Part shown: in pieces, positions 27,075 through 38,700 of the stretch
Layout of the letters: each line of letters starts with the position of its first letter
Position numbering within the stretch: position 1 is the stretch's first letter
NCBI GenBank assembly: GCA_030068075.1
Contig: CM057829.1
Span: 88,775,889 to 88,839,888 of the forward strand
Direction: 5' to 3'
Length of the DNA: 64,000 bases
Source: Paguma larvata
Taxonomy: Eukaryota; Chordata; Mammalia; Carnivora; Viverridae
Position numbers and translations under genes: made by a program
Notes under the pieces: model-generated
The model's input: only the letters and a program-made list of their open reading frames with translations
What the model was told of the DNA's origin: nothing
Databases searched by the model: none

Positions 27075-27485
27075 ATAGATGGCATTTATTGAGAACTTAC
27101 AGGGGCGCCTGGGTGCCTTAGTTGGTTAAGTGGCCAACTTTGGCTCAGGTCATGATCTCATGGTTTGTGAGCTGGAGCCCTGCATTGGGCTCTGTGCCTG
27201 GAGCCTGTTTCAGATTCTGTGTCTCCCTCTGTCTCTACCTCTCCTCCGCTCATGCTCTCTCTCTCTCTCTCTCAAAAATAAATAAACATTAAAAAATTTT
27301 TTTAAATCCGACCATAATATTGAGAACTTATAATGTGTCTGACAATTGCTAACCATTAAACATATATTATACCGTTGAACCCTCACGACCTCCTGGACAG
27401 TAACATGTCTCCATTTCATCACTAAGGGTTTAGATAAGATGGCATGGCCACCCCACAGTCTATCTGGTCTCAAAGCCTGCACTTC
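27075..27485 (-). repeat. MIR interrupted by a SINE
   Basis: A reverse-strand MIR starts at 'ggcatttattgagaactta', is broken by the SINE at 27102, and resumes after the repeated 'tattgagaactta'. It continues through 'tgaaccctcacgacctcctg' and 'tatctggtctcaaagcctgc'. The split gives relative ages: MIR first, SINE later. Confidence 0.7.
27102..27304 (+). mobile_element. CAN SINE inside a MIR
   Basis: Full-length carnivore SINE starting GGGGCGCCTGGGTG, with a CT repeat and AATAAATAAACATT tail. A 13-base exact duplication, TATTGAGAACTTA, lies at 27087-27099 and 27318-27330, with about a dozen extra bases after the A tail. Confidence 0.94.
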
Positions 27486-28779
27486 AAACTATGATTTTAC
27501 AATTGAGAGAAAACACTGTCAAGGAAGAGAGGAGAGAAAAAAGGATTCAATGTTAGATATCCAGAAAAGTGGCAGAAACCGAAATACAGTCTCAGGAACT
27601 AACATATGAGTCCGTTTGCATTTTATTCTTACCCCAGAAGAAAGAGGGATGGACGTGTGGCACTGTGCAGGAGCCTAGGAGCAACTCACCAGCTCTGCCA
27701 GAGAGATGAGGTACAGAGGTCCCCTGGGGGAAATCCAAAGTCTCCTAATAACATAGCAAGTTCAGGAAAGAGTTCTACACAAATTCCAAGCTCAAGAGTT
27801 TTCTGTTACCATATCTAATTATTATTTTAATTATTTTCCAAATGTACACATGGACTATTAGCATATTCCACCAAGGGAAAAAAATAGTAAATGCAACTTC
27901 CTTCCCTGTAGAACCATAAGATGAGCACAAGGGATCCTGAATGCCATTCCCTACATCACACCTCCCCCTGCCATCAGCCTTTTCTCCCCATGAATGCCAG
28001 CCTCTCTTCCTGTAAGACACCACCTCACTTTCGGCAAGTGAGGGCTGGCACACCTCTCCTTACCAAGGGGGGAGGAGAGTGCTAGGCTTTGCCCTTCAGT
28101 AACACCATTGTGCACCTGCCTAGGAAAATTTCAGATCATCAGTGTTCTTCCAAGCCAGGAATTGCCCAGACTCTGCTTGTTTTGATAAAAGTATAAACCA
28201 GGTCTATTTCTGAAGTACTCCAGTCAAGACTTTTGAGCCTTGTTGAGAGGAGAAAAAGCTCTCCCTGAGTGTATATGGGAAAGTGCTATTGGCGCAGCAG
28301 AGAAGAACATTCTGTCCTTCGCTCACGAAGAAAATTCAACACGAGGCAACCCTGGCATACATGAGGTACACATTTCACGAGCACCCAAAGAAGAATTTGA
28401 CGGATAAGCCTCTTGTCAATAGTCAGGAAACTATGACAGCAAGCGCACTGCCCTTGAAGCAGGCAAAAGTTGGGTGATTGAGTTAGACCGAGACATCACA
28501 CTGCTTTAGAGGCACAGAGGAAAAGCCTAGCTGCAAACCTTTGTTTTTCCAGACCTGTATACTTGTACCTGTGTGCACCATCAAATCTCTGAGCCACACT
28601 CACCCCGTTAAAATGAATTCCACTAGATGCAAACTCTGTGGAGAACACTACAGACCTATAAATTGATTAGAAAAATTTTAGGTGTTCATCAAGTAGTTCA
28701 TCAAGTCGTAGGGGAAAGAGAGAGAGCAGAAAGGAAGGAAGGCAGCCAACACACATGGAATATGCTGTACATTCAGTGA
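27486..28779. other. Intronic unique sequence
   Basis: No gene recognised and no repeat clearly assignable. Small open frames here are unsupported. Confidence 0.5.
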
Positions 28780-28900
28780 ACGCTGCATAAGAAGGCAAGA
28801 AGGCTTCTGGTCTGTCCTCACACCTACTTCTGCTGCTTACTTCAGGCAAGTGATTTAATTTCTTCGTCACAACAGGAAAAGCGTCATGATGATACTTAAC
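28780..28900 (+). repeat. MIR SINE fragment
   Basis: Forward MIR core: 'cacacctacttctgctgctt', then 'acttcaggcaagtgatttaa', then 'atgatgatacttaacc'. Confidence 0.6.
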
Positions 28901-28949
28901 CTACCAAAGACTAAACTAGAACAGGGGTCATTTAATGGAAGAGGAAATG

Positions 28950-29095
28950 GGAACAGGGAGCCAAGAGAACCTGGTTCCAGGTCCACCCCTGCTCGTAACT
29001 CTCAGAGTAACCTTGGCCAAATTATCTTTCTTAGCTTCACCTGTAGAATGATACATTAGATTAGATGCTAACTTTTCTTTCAGCTTTAAAATTCT
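28950..29095 (+). repeat. MIR SINE fragment
   Basis: Forward MIR core: 'gagaacctggttccaggtcc', then 'aaccttggccaaattatctt', then 'cttcacctgtagaatgatac'. Confidence 0.65.
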
Positions 29096-29628
29096 ATATG
29101 ATATAATCATTATTTGGTATCCTTTCCAGTGTTAAAATATAGGATTCCTATGCCCATCCATATATTTCACTTATTTAAAGAAGATAAATTATTTAGAACT
29201 GTAATCCAAGTCCAAGAATTTTATTGTCATGGTTATAAAAAGAGAGTTGTTATGTAAGTTTTATTTTACCATTATGTCAAATTTCCCCCGAGTATCCCCT
29301 TGTGGCGCAAGTTTTACAGGGACTACATGATGCCTTTTGGCCAATAAATTATTATATTCTAGAGGCTTCTGAGTGTGAATGGGTATAATGGCAGCCATTT
29401 GAGTATGTACCTCTTCACACCTCCTACTCCCAGAACTTATATGGTCAACCAAGAGCACACATTGAATCGCTCATGACCCATCCTATTGGCATTACTAGGA
29501 GGCAGAGAGTATGGTAAACTTCAAACTATTTCTAAAAAATAAGAATAAAAAGTCAAACAGCAGCTGCCAAGAACCTGCGGGTGCAGAGAGTAGGATAAGG
29601 GTAGGGGTAAGAGACTCCAAGAGACACA

Positions 29629-29670
<42 letters not shown>

Positions 29671-30090
29671 TAGGGCATTGGGAAAACAGACAAAAATCAT
29701 CTGCAGAAAGAAAACATACACCGCAAGTAAGTGCCAAAATAAGAACAGAAGTCAGTATCTGGTAGTTCACAGCACTGGTCACAGGGAAAGGGCTCAAAAT
29801 CAAGCAAAATCTAAGGTCCAGGACAAGTGTCATTTTCATAAGAGAGGAATAAAAATTGAGAATGGGTTGTGTCCATATAACAGATAGCAGTGAAAGGAAA
29901 GGAGGAAGAGGAGGAAATCATGAATCCAGAGGACAGGAAAGAAGAACAGTAACAGGCGAATCCTCCGTACCCTCTCTACCACCATCGTCATCCATTTACA
30001 CAACTATATTTGACAAAACTGACAAGACAGGGTGCTTTTTAAATAGTAATCCAACTCACAAAATGCTAGAGAGTAGGGGGAAAAATTAAA
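29096..30090. other. Intronic unique sequence with a GA microsatellite
   Basis: No gene recognised. A pure GA repeat lies at 29631-29666, and open frames through it are artefacts of the repeat. Confidence 0.55.
29631..29666 (+). repeat. GA dinucleotide microsatellite
   Basis: About 18 near-perfect GA units, giving a purine-only strand. Confidence 0.9.
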
Positions 30091-30097
30091 CTCCCGA

Positions 30098-30395
30098 ATA
30101 AGTCAGTCAGAGAAAGACAGATACCACATGTTTTCACGCATAGGTGGATTTTGAGGGACTCAGCAGAAAACTATGGGAGAGGGGAAGAAGGGAAAGAAAA
30201 AAAAAAGAAAGCCACAGAGAGGGAGGGAGACAAAACACAAGAGACTCTTAAATACTAAGAACAAACTGAGGGCTGATGAGGGGTATGGGAGGGGGGAGAG
30301 TGGGTCACGGGCACTGACGAGGGCACTTGTTGAGATGAGCACTGGGTGTTGTATGGAAACCAATTTGACAATAAATTGTTAAAAATAAATAAATA
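30098..30395 (+). mobile_element. L1 3' UTR, 5' truncated, short-tail variant
   Basis: Starts near 'gtcagtcagagaaagacaga' and includes 'gagactcttaaatactaaga'. It ends with GAGCACTGGGTGTTGTATGG, CAATTTGACAATAAATTG and an (AAAT)n tail. Imperfect flanks 'aaactcccgaataa' and 'aaactcctgataaa' look like its duplication. Confidence 0.9.
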
Positions 30396-31267
30396 AATAA
30401 ACTCCTGATAAAACTCCTATAGGAAAAAAAAAACATGAAATGGAAATACAGTCATCTCAGCTGACAAAACTTCTCTCAAATAACCAACCATGCCATAAGG
30501 GAAAGTTGTAAGACAACACATCAAACTGAAATAAGTACCTTCAACAAGCACACACGATATACACAACTGGGTGCACGTGCCCAGAATCGGAAATTTTGAA
30601 ACGAAGAAATGGACCCCAAAACTCCACCCAACAACAACAAAACAGGAAAAAATGCATTGAAAACTGACCAAACTGAAAGAAACTGAATAAGTGAAGAATA
30701 AGTCACAACTTGTGAAAAGGAGAATAGATATGAATAAAAATTTAATGAGGGAAATTGAAGAAAGGCTGGAAAACATGTAAGGAAACAAAAATTGGATAGA
30801 GCAAATTAAAAGGTCAGAGAAAGTGACTGAAAGAAGACAGAAAAGTTTTAATATACGCATAGTGTTTATGTAGAAGGCAAAGAAACTAGGATTGTTAGGA
30901 CAATTTGAAAAGGAAGAGTAAAGTGAGAGAGAGAATTTGTCTACCCAACTTCAAGACTTACTACATAGCTACAGTTACCGTAACTGTGTGGTACTCCCGG
31001 AGAAATACATGTTCAGATCAATAAAACAGAAGACAGAATCCAGAAAGGAACCCATACAAATATTCCCCGGGTGAATTTTTTGAAGGTGCAAAAACAAAGG
31101 AAAGACAGATTTCCCAACAAACAGCCCTGAGGTAATTGGACATCTACAGGCAAAAATAAATAAACCTCAAACTAAGTCTCATACCTTATATAAAATTTAA
31201 CTCAAATGAACCATAGACTTAAACATAAACTAATAGAAAACTAATAGAAAAATAACAACAACAAAGA

Positions 31268-31407
31268 AGAGATAAAATATATATGTTAAAGGATAAAGAA
31301 ATCAGCCTCCCAAATGCAGAAACAAATCAGCCCACTGGCCAATCACCTAAACGCGAGGGTCTTTTCTTTCAAACACTCTGATTTTCAAACCTAAAGTACA
31401 TTTGGGT
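31268..31407 (+). repeat. 140-bp direct duplication, copy A
   Basis: Runs from AGAGATAAAATATATATG to TACATTTGGGT. It pairs base for base, without gaps, with 33245-33384, with about nine mismatches counted by eye. Confidence 0.9.
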
Positions 31408-31805
31408 TTTCACAAGTATAAATATTACAAATAACACTGAAAACAATGAATAAAAAATAATTTCTTATGAAGCTCTTTCACCTAAAAAAGAACTATTCAA
31501 TAACTCTTGAGGGAAAAAGGCAAATACAATAATAAATTACAGTATTTCTGGGAAAAAGATAATGAAGATATTACATATATGGACTTATGGGATACATAGC
31601 TTTAGACACCTAAATTAATAAAAATGAGAGAATCAAAATAAATTTAATTCTCAATACAAAAGCTAGAAAGAGAAAAGAAAGCACAATGAAAAATGATCAA
31701 AAGACATAAATGGACTATTTGCGAAAAATATAAAAATAACTCTTAGACATATGAAAAGATAGTTAACTCCTTAATAAAATAAATTCAAATGAAAACAGTG
31801 CTGAA

Positions 31806-32021
31806 GGGGCACCTGGGTGGCTCAATCGGTTAAAGGTCTAAGTTTTGGTGTCACCTCTGGTCATGATGTCACGGCTTATGGGACTAAGACTCAGGTCAGG
31901 CTCACTGCTGTCAGTGCAGAACCCACTTGGAATTCTCTCTTTCCCTCTGTCTCTGCCCATCCCTCATGCACTCTCTCTCTCCCTCAAAAAATAAATAAAC
32001 ATTAAAAAACAAACAAACAAA
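31806..32021 (+). mobile_element. CAN SINE, diverged
   Basis: Carnivore SINE with GGGGCACCTGGGTGGCTCAA head, 'ctgctgtcagtgcagaaccc' body, AATAAATAAACATT and a CAAA-repeat tail. It interrupts the old L1. Confidence 0.92.
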
Positions 32022-32198
32022 CAATCATCACTGAAATGCTACTTCTCAACTATCAGATTAGCAAAACTTCAGAAGTTTGACCATACATTGCCTGGCAGAG
32101 TGTGAGCAAGCAGGCATTCCGCATATTGCTGGCAAGAATGGAAATGGATACAATTCTCCTCTATGGAGGGGAATTTGGCAATTCTAACAAAAACTGCA

Positions 32199-32420
32199 GG
32201 GGCGCCTGGGTGACTCAGTGGGTTAAGCTCCGACTTCGGCTCAGATCATGATCTCGCAGTTGGTGAGTGCGAGCTCCACATTGGACTCCGTGCTGAGAGC
32301 TTGGAGCCTGGAGTCTGTTTTGGATTCTGTGTCTCCGTCTCTCTCTGCCCCTCCCTGCTTGTGCTCCATCTCTCTCTCTCTCTCTCAAAAATAAAATAAA
32401 ATAAACAACATTTAAAAAAA
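32199..32420 (+). mobile_element. CAN SINE
   Basis: Full-length carnivore SINE with head GGGGCGCCTGGGTGACTCAG, a CT repeat and an (AAAAT)n-type tail. It is inserted in the same old L1. A short CTGCA duplication is visible at both ends. Confidence 0.93.
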
Positions 32421-32690
32421 CCCTGCAATTTCCCACTTCTAAGGAATCATTATACCAGGCAATACACATTGAAGTATTAAGGTTTAAGTAAAGAGGCATC
32501 ACATATGGAACCTACTATGAAAGGATTCAGAAAAAAACAAATAATGAGGGACGGTAGAGAAGAAAAGAAAGAGCAAAAAAGCAAAATGTTAAGTACTGGT
32601 GAGAACACAGGAATAATTCCTAGTCTTGCAACTTTTCCTTATGTTTGAAATAATATCAAAATAAATATTTTAAAATAAAAAGTCCCATAT

Positions 32691-32869
32691 AGAACCCTGA
32701 TGCATTATGTATAAAATAGAGACAAAACCATGAAATGAAATTTTTTTCCGAAGAAATGGAAACTTGCCCCAAAAGCTGTAACTTCATTTTACAAACATCT
32801 TTGTTGTTATTACTGATCATTAATATTTTGTACAGAAAAATGTAATGTAACATTATCAACTATGGAGTG
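32691..32869. other. Intronic sequence, possible L1 remnant
   Basis: AT-rich and not assignable with confidence. Confidence 0.35.
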
Positions 32870-33110
32870 CAGTAGAAACAACATTGGACTCAAGTATGGG
32901 AGGACCCTGATCTTCTATCACATGACTATGTAGCGGTATACCTATGCACTACTGTGTGACTTGTACAAAAGATGACTTTCCTTGGGTCTTGATTTTCCCA
33001 TCTGCAGAACAGGAACAGGCTATCTACATTATGAGATTGCAACAAGGATCAAATAATATAGATCAAAGCACGCTTAAAGGCAAACATGTTATAGATACAT
33101 ATGTATCATG
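32870..33110 (+). repeat. MIR SINE, near full length
   Basis: Forward MIR order: 'agtgcagtagaaacaacatt', 'ggactcaagtatgggaggac', 'actgtgtgacttgtacaaaa', 'cttgattttcccatctgcag', 'gattgcaacaaggatcaaat'. Confidence 0.75.
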
Positions 33111-33244
33111 TAAATATCTTTAAGTAATAACTTACACCTGGGTAAACAGGAATGGTATCACATTGCCATCTTATAAAAATGATTTTTCCCTGAGATTGTT
33201 TTATTTAGAGGTCATGTTTTTCAGTCCTACCCTACAGTTAGGTA

Positions 33245-33384
33245 AGAGATAAAATATATATGTTAAAGGATAAAGAAATCAGCCTCCCAAATGCAGGAAG
33301 AAATCAGTCCACTGGCCAATCACCTAAACACGAGGGCATTTTCTTCCAAATACTCTGATTTTCAAACCTAAAGTGCATTTGGGT
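33245..33384 (+). repeat. 140-bp direct duplication, copy B
   Basis: Ungapped partner of 31268-31407. Its right end coincides with the left target-site duplication of the SINE at 33392. Confidence 0.9.
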
Positions 33385-33391
33385 ACCACTG

Positions 33392-33585
33392 TTTTTTTTT
33401 TTTTAAGTTTATTACTTATGAGAGAGAGAATGCAAGCTGGAGGACAGGCAAAGAGAGAGAAGGAGAGAGAATTCCAAGCAGGCTCCGTGCTCTCAGCACA
33501 GAGTCCAACGCAGGCCCACAAAGTGGGAGATCATGACCTGAGCCAAAAACCAGAGTTGAACGCTCGACTGCTGAACTGAGTGCCA
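33392..33585 (-). mobile_element. CAN SINE, diverged
   Basis: Reverse-oriented carnivore SINE: poly(T) left, 'aagcaggctccgtgctctca' body, 'gagatcatgacctgagccaa' and a degraded head. A 9-base exact duplication, GTACCACTG, lies at 33383-33391 and 33586-33594. Confidence 0.92.
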
Positions 33586-33594
33586 GTACCACTG

Positions 33595-34569
33595 GTTCTT
33601 ATTGCTTGAGCTTTGATTAAAAGCCCTAAATTGTGTCTAAGGGTGGAGGGATAATGGAGATCATGATGACTGGAGTACATGCAAGTCCAGTGGGTGAGTC
33701 TTCCCGCGATCGTTGGTATCTGTGCTATATTAAAGTAAAACAAAGTAATGTTTTGAGGGCTATAGAATACCTACTATCCTTCCTTTGAAAACATAATGGT
33801 GCTTTTTCCTATATTTAATGCTAAGAAGGTGAATGATCCAATTCACCTAATTAAACCTAATTTTAATTACGTTACATCAATCAAATGAAGAAAGTTCACC
33901 GAAAGTTAATTTTTGGTTAATTTTACTGAAATCTCTGTTTTTCTTTTTCTTAGAAAATTTGTCATCATTGTGAATACTCTGCACCTTAATGTATCCCTAT
34001 TTCTTATTTAAAATTTATTTTTCAAAATAGGCATTGATGTTGGCAAATTTAAAAATGAGTCAGATGAAAGATGCCCTGTTCTCATGAAACATGAAGCCAA
34101 ATGCCACCCACCAAAGGTGGGCTAACACTGGCAGGCAAAGAGCTAGGGTGACTGCCAGAAATGGATGTCAAATGCCATCCACATCCCGAGTCCCCTTTGG
34201 GATTCAGCTCATGAGAGAATCATCCCTTCCAGAAGAGACCAATACCTCATCTGGTTAAAGGTCTAAGCCATCAGCTGGGGCTTCATATGCATCCAATGGG
34301 AACTTTTGGCAATAATTCATCCTGTGATTCCTTCTATGTTTATTGAGTGCCTATTATCTGCAAAGCAGTATGCATGACCATATGAGAAATCCAGCTCCAC
34401 CTTTATACTAGTGAATAGAACATACATAGTACACAGAACATAACTTTAATACAAGTTAGAAAATGGTGCAGGCCCAAATATAAAGAAAAACAATATAGCT
34501 TAAGAGTTCAAAGAAGAGAGCCATTATGCTCCCGCTTTTAATACTGTAGTGGCTTAGGAAGAGGAAATG
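33595..34569. other. Intronic sequence
   Basis: No gene recognised. A weak L2-like piece may lie at about 34330-34400 ('gtttattgagtgcctattat'). The rest is unique. Confidence 0.45.
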
Positions 34570-34737
34570 AACTATGATTGATTAAGAGGCAACTGACTAT
34601 GTGATCGGCATATGCTAACTAATACCCATAACAATAACGATAGCTACCATTACTAAATACTTGCACTAGTCACTACGCTGAGGTCCCACAGACATTATCT
34701 TATTAAATGTTAACATTTTAAAAGTAGTATTAATCCA

Positions 34738-34949
34738 GGGGTGCCTGGGTGGCTCAGTCAGTTAAGTGTCCAACTCTTGATTTCAGCTAGCATGATCTCA
34801 TGGTTTGTGAATTTGAGCTCCGCATCAGGCTCTGCACAATCAGTGCAGAGCTTGCTTGGGATTCACTCTCTCTTGCTCTCTCTGCCCCTACCTCATTCTC
34901 TCTCTCTCTCTCTCTCTGACTCTCTCAAAATAATAAATAAACTTAAAAA
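34738..34949 (+). mobile_element. CAN SINE inside a MIR
   Basis: Carnivore SINE of the CCAACTCTTGATTTC variant with a CT repeat and AATAAATAAAC tail. The target-site duplication is 17 bases with two mismatches (34720-34736 and 34950-34966), so it is not the newest copy here. Confidence 0.94.
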
Positions 34950-34993
34950 AAAAGTAGTAGCAATCCTTTTACAGATGCAGCAAATGAATCTAA

Positions 34994-34994
34994 A

Positions 34995-35025
<31 letters not shown>
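34994..35025. repeat. TA dinucleotide repeat
   Basis: About 16 TA units with one C interruption; self-complementary. Confidence 0.9.
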
Positions 35026-35099
35026 TTGCTCAAGGTCACATGACTATGAAGTGTAAAGGAGAGCTGCAATTCCAGAGCCCCGGCTCCTTCCGGTTCCCA

Positions 35100-38000
35100 G
35101 ACTCACCTAGACATGTGTGTTTAGATACCAAGACAACGGTGTCCTACCCTCTAAGCAGTAATGGATGCCCAGGTCCCCAAGCATGTTTTCACAAAGGAGG
35201 CTTTCTTCCAACTCTACAGTAAACTATCTCCACACACCCTTGGGTGATGTCCTCTGATCACAGAGACCTTCTTCCACCACAATCGCACCCACAGAGAGCC
35301 TTCCTTTCACAGTCATGAGATGCGTTCCTGCCTCAACAGGATGTTCCAGACAGGTGCTCTGCATTCGTCTGGATGTGGCCGCAACGACCCAACTCAGGAA
35401 GGATGCCAGATGTTCCGACAATAGATGGTGCGGTTATCTATTTTTATTCTGGCAGGTCATTGAGGTTTTTATCATTTTTAGCTGTAAAATATAGAGAGAG
35501 ACCCTCTTCTGGTAAAGTCCTGTTTTCTATGAAAAACTTTCACTCTATCAGGCATGAGCGGCTCTCCTCTTGATTTGTGTCTGAACCATGAGAAAAAACA
35601 TCACAGATGCAGACTGCATTGTACTAAGAACATATGCATGCTTTTAAATCACTTTTATCTTACTTTTTACTAATGTAACCCTGAAACATAAAATATGTTC
35701 TTTTTTTCATTCACTGTTATGGGAAGAACAGATGGTAAAAGGGTTAGATTAAAGTAATACAGCATGTCCATTAAAAGAACCCCCACTGCTGGCGATGCTT
35801 CCCTCACACGGGAGTTGTGTTTACTATAAAGAATGACTTTGGCTAACACAAATTGGAGATTGCCGGGAGTTTTCGCAAAGATAAACACAGGCGTAACAGA
35901 AGAACTAACATCAAAATCAAATGCATTTTAAAACTACAATTATGCAGGTCCTTTTGCTAATCTGAGAAGCTGACTGAAAACACGTGCCTGTGATAATGTA
36001 ACAGAACGGCAGTGAAATAATAGAGTCCGTTTATAACTTGAAAAACTGTACCACCTAGAAGTCATAACTAACTGCAAAGAGGATGTCAAGTAGACTTTAT
36101 TTTCTACATTCCTGCATTCCTACAAGTGGTAGGTAGAAATTTCTTGATCCACCTTTTCTAACTGATTGTCTTATAAATCAACAATAAGAATAATTCTGTA
36201 CTGACCACACATTAGGAAAAGCTAAGCATAGCATAATTTGTACACAAGTAGCAAAGTATTTAGCATCAGAAAAGATCTTCATGATGTTTTTTATGAAATC
36301 CTGCTTAATTACATATAGCTCTTAAAGAGTTAAGCTTTAAAAAATTCCCTCAAAAATATTAGAGAATGCATTCAAAAAATATATATCAATAGAGTCAAAT
36401 AGCAGAGTCAACTATGGTCCCAGTCTTACTAGAAGAACTGGGAAATAAATATTTCTATTTATAACATAAACAATTAGAAAGCAAACACTGACTCCAAAAT
36501 CAATTATTAGCAATTTAAAATATTTTGACCCATTTCTTCCTTCATTTAGAAAATCGTATAAATTGTCGACTTCTTGGAATCAATGTTTAAAAATGTGTTC
36601 GCGAGATTTTCTCTCATTATTTTTATGATTTGCTCCACCTATAACTATTATTTATTGTGATATTGCTTTTAACTTTAATTCACATTTTAGTTATTTTTAG
36701 CTCAAAGAATATTCTGGTAAGAAATCTCTCATACCTGTAAGTTCCCTGATATATTTCGTGAAGTAGAAATATGGGAAGTTTTTAAATAGGCCTCAAGTAC
36801 GGTTTGAAACGTCATAGGCATTCTCTTAATCCACCCCCCACAGCTACAAAAATGTTCCTAGGATCTGGTTCACTCATCTTTCTCACAGAAAAGTAACCAT
36901 AGTTGACATCTCATTAGCTGTCAGGGTGATGTGCAGCTAGAAGGGAGTTAGCACTCCGGACCGGAGGCTGGGCTTCCCCCAGTGTAATTCTGTAAGGAAC
37001 CTCCTACAGGGTTCCATATGGAGAGAGCTGTAACCAAAGCGTGAAATCCACAATCCACATCCTTTTGTAAATCCAAAGGTAAAGTCCTAAAAGGTTGCAG
37101 GCATTTTCATTGCACTGAAGATTTCAAACAGGTAATAAACATAGAAGAAACGTTTAATTAAGCCCTTTATGTCATGCCATACGTAGCCATAAATGATCAA
37201 GATATCTCAACTTGCACAGACGATACAGAAATAGCCCTAGCCCACTGGGAAAATCCTGGTTTTCCAGGGCCAGTAACATTAGTTTTAATAGTGATACTCC
37301 CACATGATTGACTTCAGGCATGAGCCAGAATGACTTCCATCCTTTTACCCATGCTCTACCTCACCCTCTGATTTTTCACCTAGAAGTGGTAGATTAGCTA
37401 GGCATGAATTAGATGAGTACAGGTGGTGCCACCTGCTCCAAACCGTTATTGCAGCATTGTTGGGTCTTCCACTGGTTTATTCTGGGTCTGGACAAAGGAC
37501 TGGCTGCCCAAGCTCCTCTTGGCAGTGTCTTAGAATTGAGCCAACAGATTGGCAGCCATATTACCTGCTTTATGCTTCCTAGAATACAAACAGTGCAGAC
37601 TGATGATTAAATGAAGAATAAGAGAGTGATGGAGGAAGTATCCACTGATCGTGGAAACTGAGCGCTAGAACTAGGGCTGACTCTGTAAACAAAGACAGGT
37701 CTCTGAGACGGAACATCCCAAATGGCATTCCATGTGCAGACACAACGTCAATGCAATTATGTTGTCACACACACACTCACACACACACACACACATACAC
37801 AAGCAAATATCGGTTGTCGCATATCTTCATTGTTGCATTGAAGATGCCCACTTGGGATGTGGACGGTTCTCTGCCCCTAGAGTGAGAGTCAGAAAATGCC
37901 TACTCAAAGTTTGTCTTGCAACACATCTAACTTACTCTCCCACATCTCTTTCTTCCTCAGCACCTAAGTGTCTGATTTGTGCTGTAGGATCCTGCATCTG

Positions 38001-38138
38001 TGAAACTATACCCAGGCTGTATTCATGTGTATCTTTTGCCTCTTTACATAGGTTATAAATTCCTTAGTTGAAGAATGTTTTCCCTCCTTGGAGTTTTTAT
38101 ACCTCTATAGGCAACCAACAAGGTAGTTCCACACTTTT
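35100..38138. other. Intronic sequence, largely repeat-free
   Basis: Three kilobases with no young SINE or L1 recognised. The block at about 35880-37150 is AT-rich and rich in ATTA/TAAT words, and is a candidate conserved regulatory block by inference only. A CA microsatellite lies at 37765-37800. No gene recognised. Confidence 0.45.
37765..37800. repeat. CA microsatellite, interrupted
   Basis: CA units with two T interruptions. Confidence 0.85.
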
Positions 38139-38700
38139 TAATGTAGTCATTCATTCATTCATTCCATTAACATTTAGTGAGCACAGATGTAGAAGACACC
38201 ACACTAGAATTGGGGTGTGGGTGGGGTAGATATGCGAAGATACAATATATCTAGAAGTCATTAAAAGATAAATTATTATAGATCCAGAAGAGAAATATAA
38301 TCCAGTTATATTTCACCAAAGAGGTAGCATTCAATCCAGGCCTTGGAAGATAGGCAGAATTTGGAAAAACAGAGGCAATGCAGGCAGAAATACACAAGTG
38401 CAAGCAAGAGGCAGGAAAGGACAAGGGGTTCAGCAAATAGTGAGCAGAACGATCTGGCCGTGTCACAGGGTTCGGGTACTTTAGGACCCAATTACAGGTG
38501 ACCTTAAGTAACAGCTAGGGCTGTGGCAGGTCTCCAAGCACTGACATGCTTGGTGGTCTTTTAAGGTCAATCTGGGAAGCAGGGCAGACTAGAGAGAAGA
38601 ATGTCCCAAAGTCGGGAGGTGGAATTAAGATACTATTGCAATTCTCCAGAGTGAGGGGACTCCTAGGACACAGGCAATGCAAGAAGAAGGGTAAATGGGT
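38139..38700 (-). repeat. L2 LINE fragment (likely)
   Basis: Begins with the reverse-complement L2 end pattern, 'cattcattcattccattaac' and 'atttagtgagcacagatgta'. It continues with reverse L2 ORF-like text ('caagtgcaagcaagaggcag', 'gatactattgcaattctcca'). Confidence 0.5.

Larger units (their letters stand above)
30890..32690 (+). mobile_element. Old L1 fragment, split by two SINEs
   Basis: ORF2-like L1 text: 'cttcaagacttactacatag' with 'ctacagttaccgtaactgtg', and 'gatcaataaaacagaagaca'. It continues past the SINEs with 'aaatgctacttctcaactat', 'aatggaaatggatacaattc' and 'tttcccacttctaagg'. All frames are broken. It also contains one copy of the 140-bp duplication (31268-31407). Confidence 0.65.
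34570..35095 (-). repeat. MIR interrupted by a SINE and a TA repeat
   Basis: Reverse-strand MIR pieces: 'aatacttgcactagtcacta' and 'gacattatcttattaaatgt' before the SINE. After it come 'ccttttacagatgcagcaaa' and, beyond the TA repeat, 'tgctcaaggtcacatgacta'. Confidence 0.65.

Noticed and set aside
29495..29887. Several overlapping open frames around the GA repeat
   Set aside because: Their Ser-Leu or Arg-Glu runs are the dinucleotide repeat translated.
30417..30860. 147-residue minus-strand open frame, hydrophobic
   Set aside because: It looks membrane-like only because A-rich sequence is read backwards as Phe/Leu/Ser codons. There is no known family, splice site or start context.
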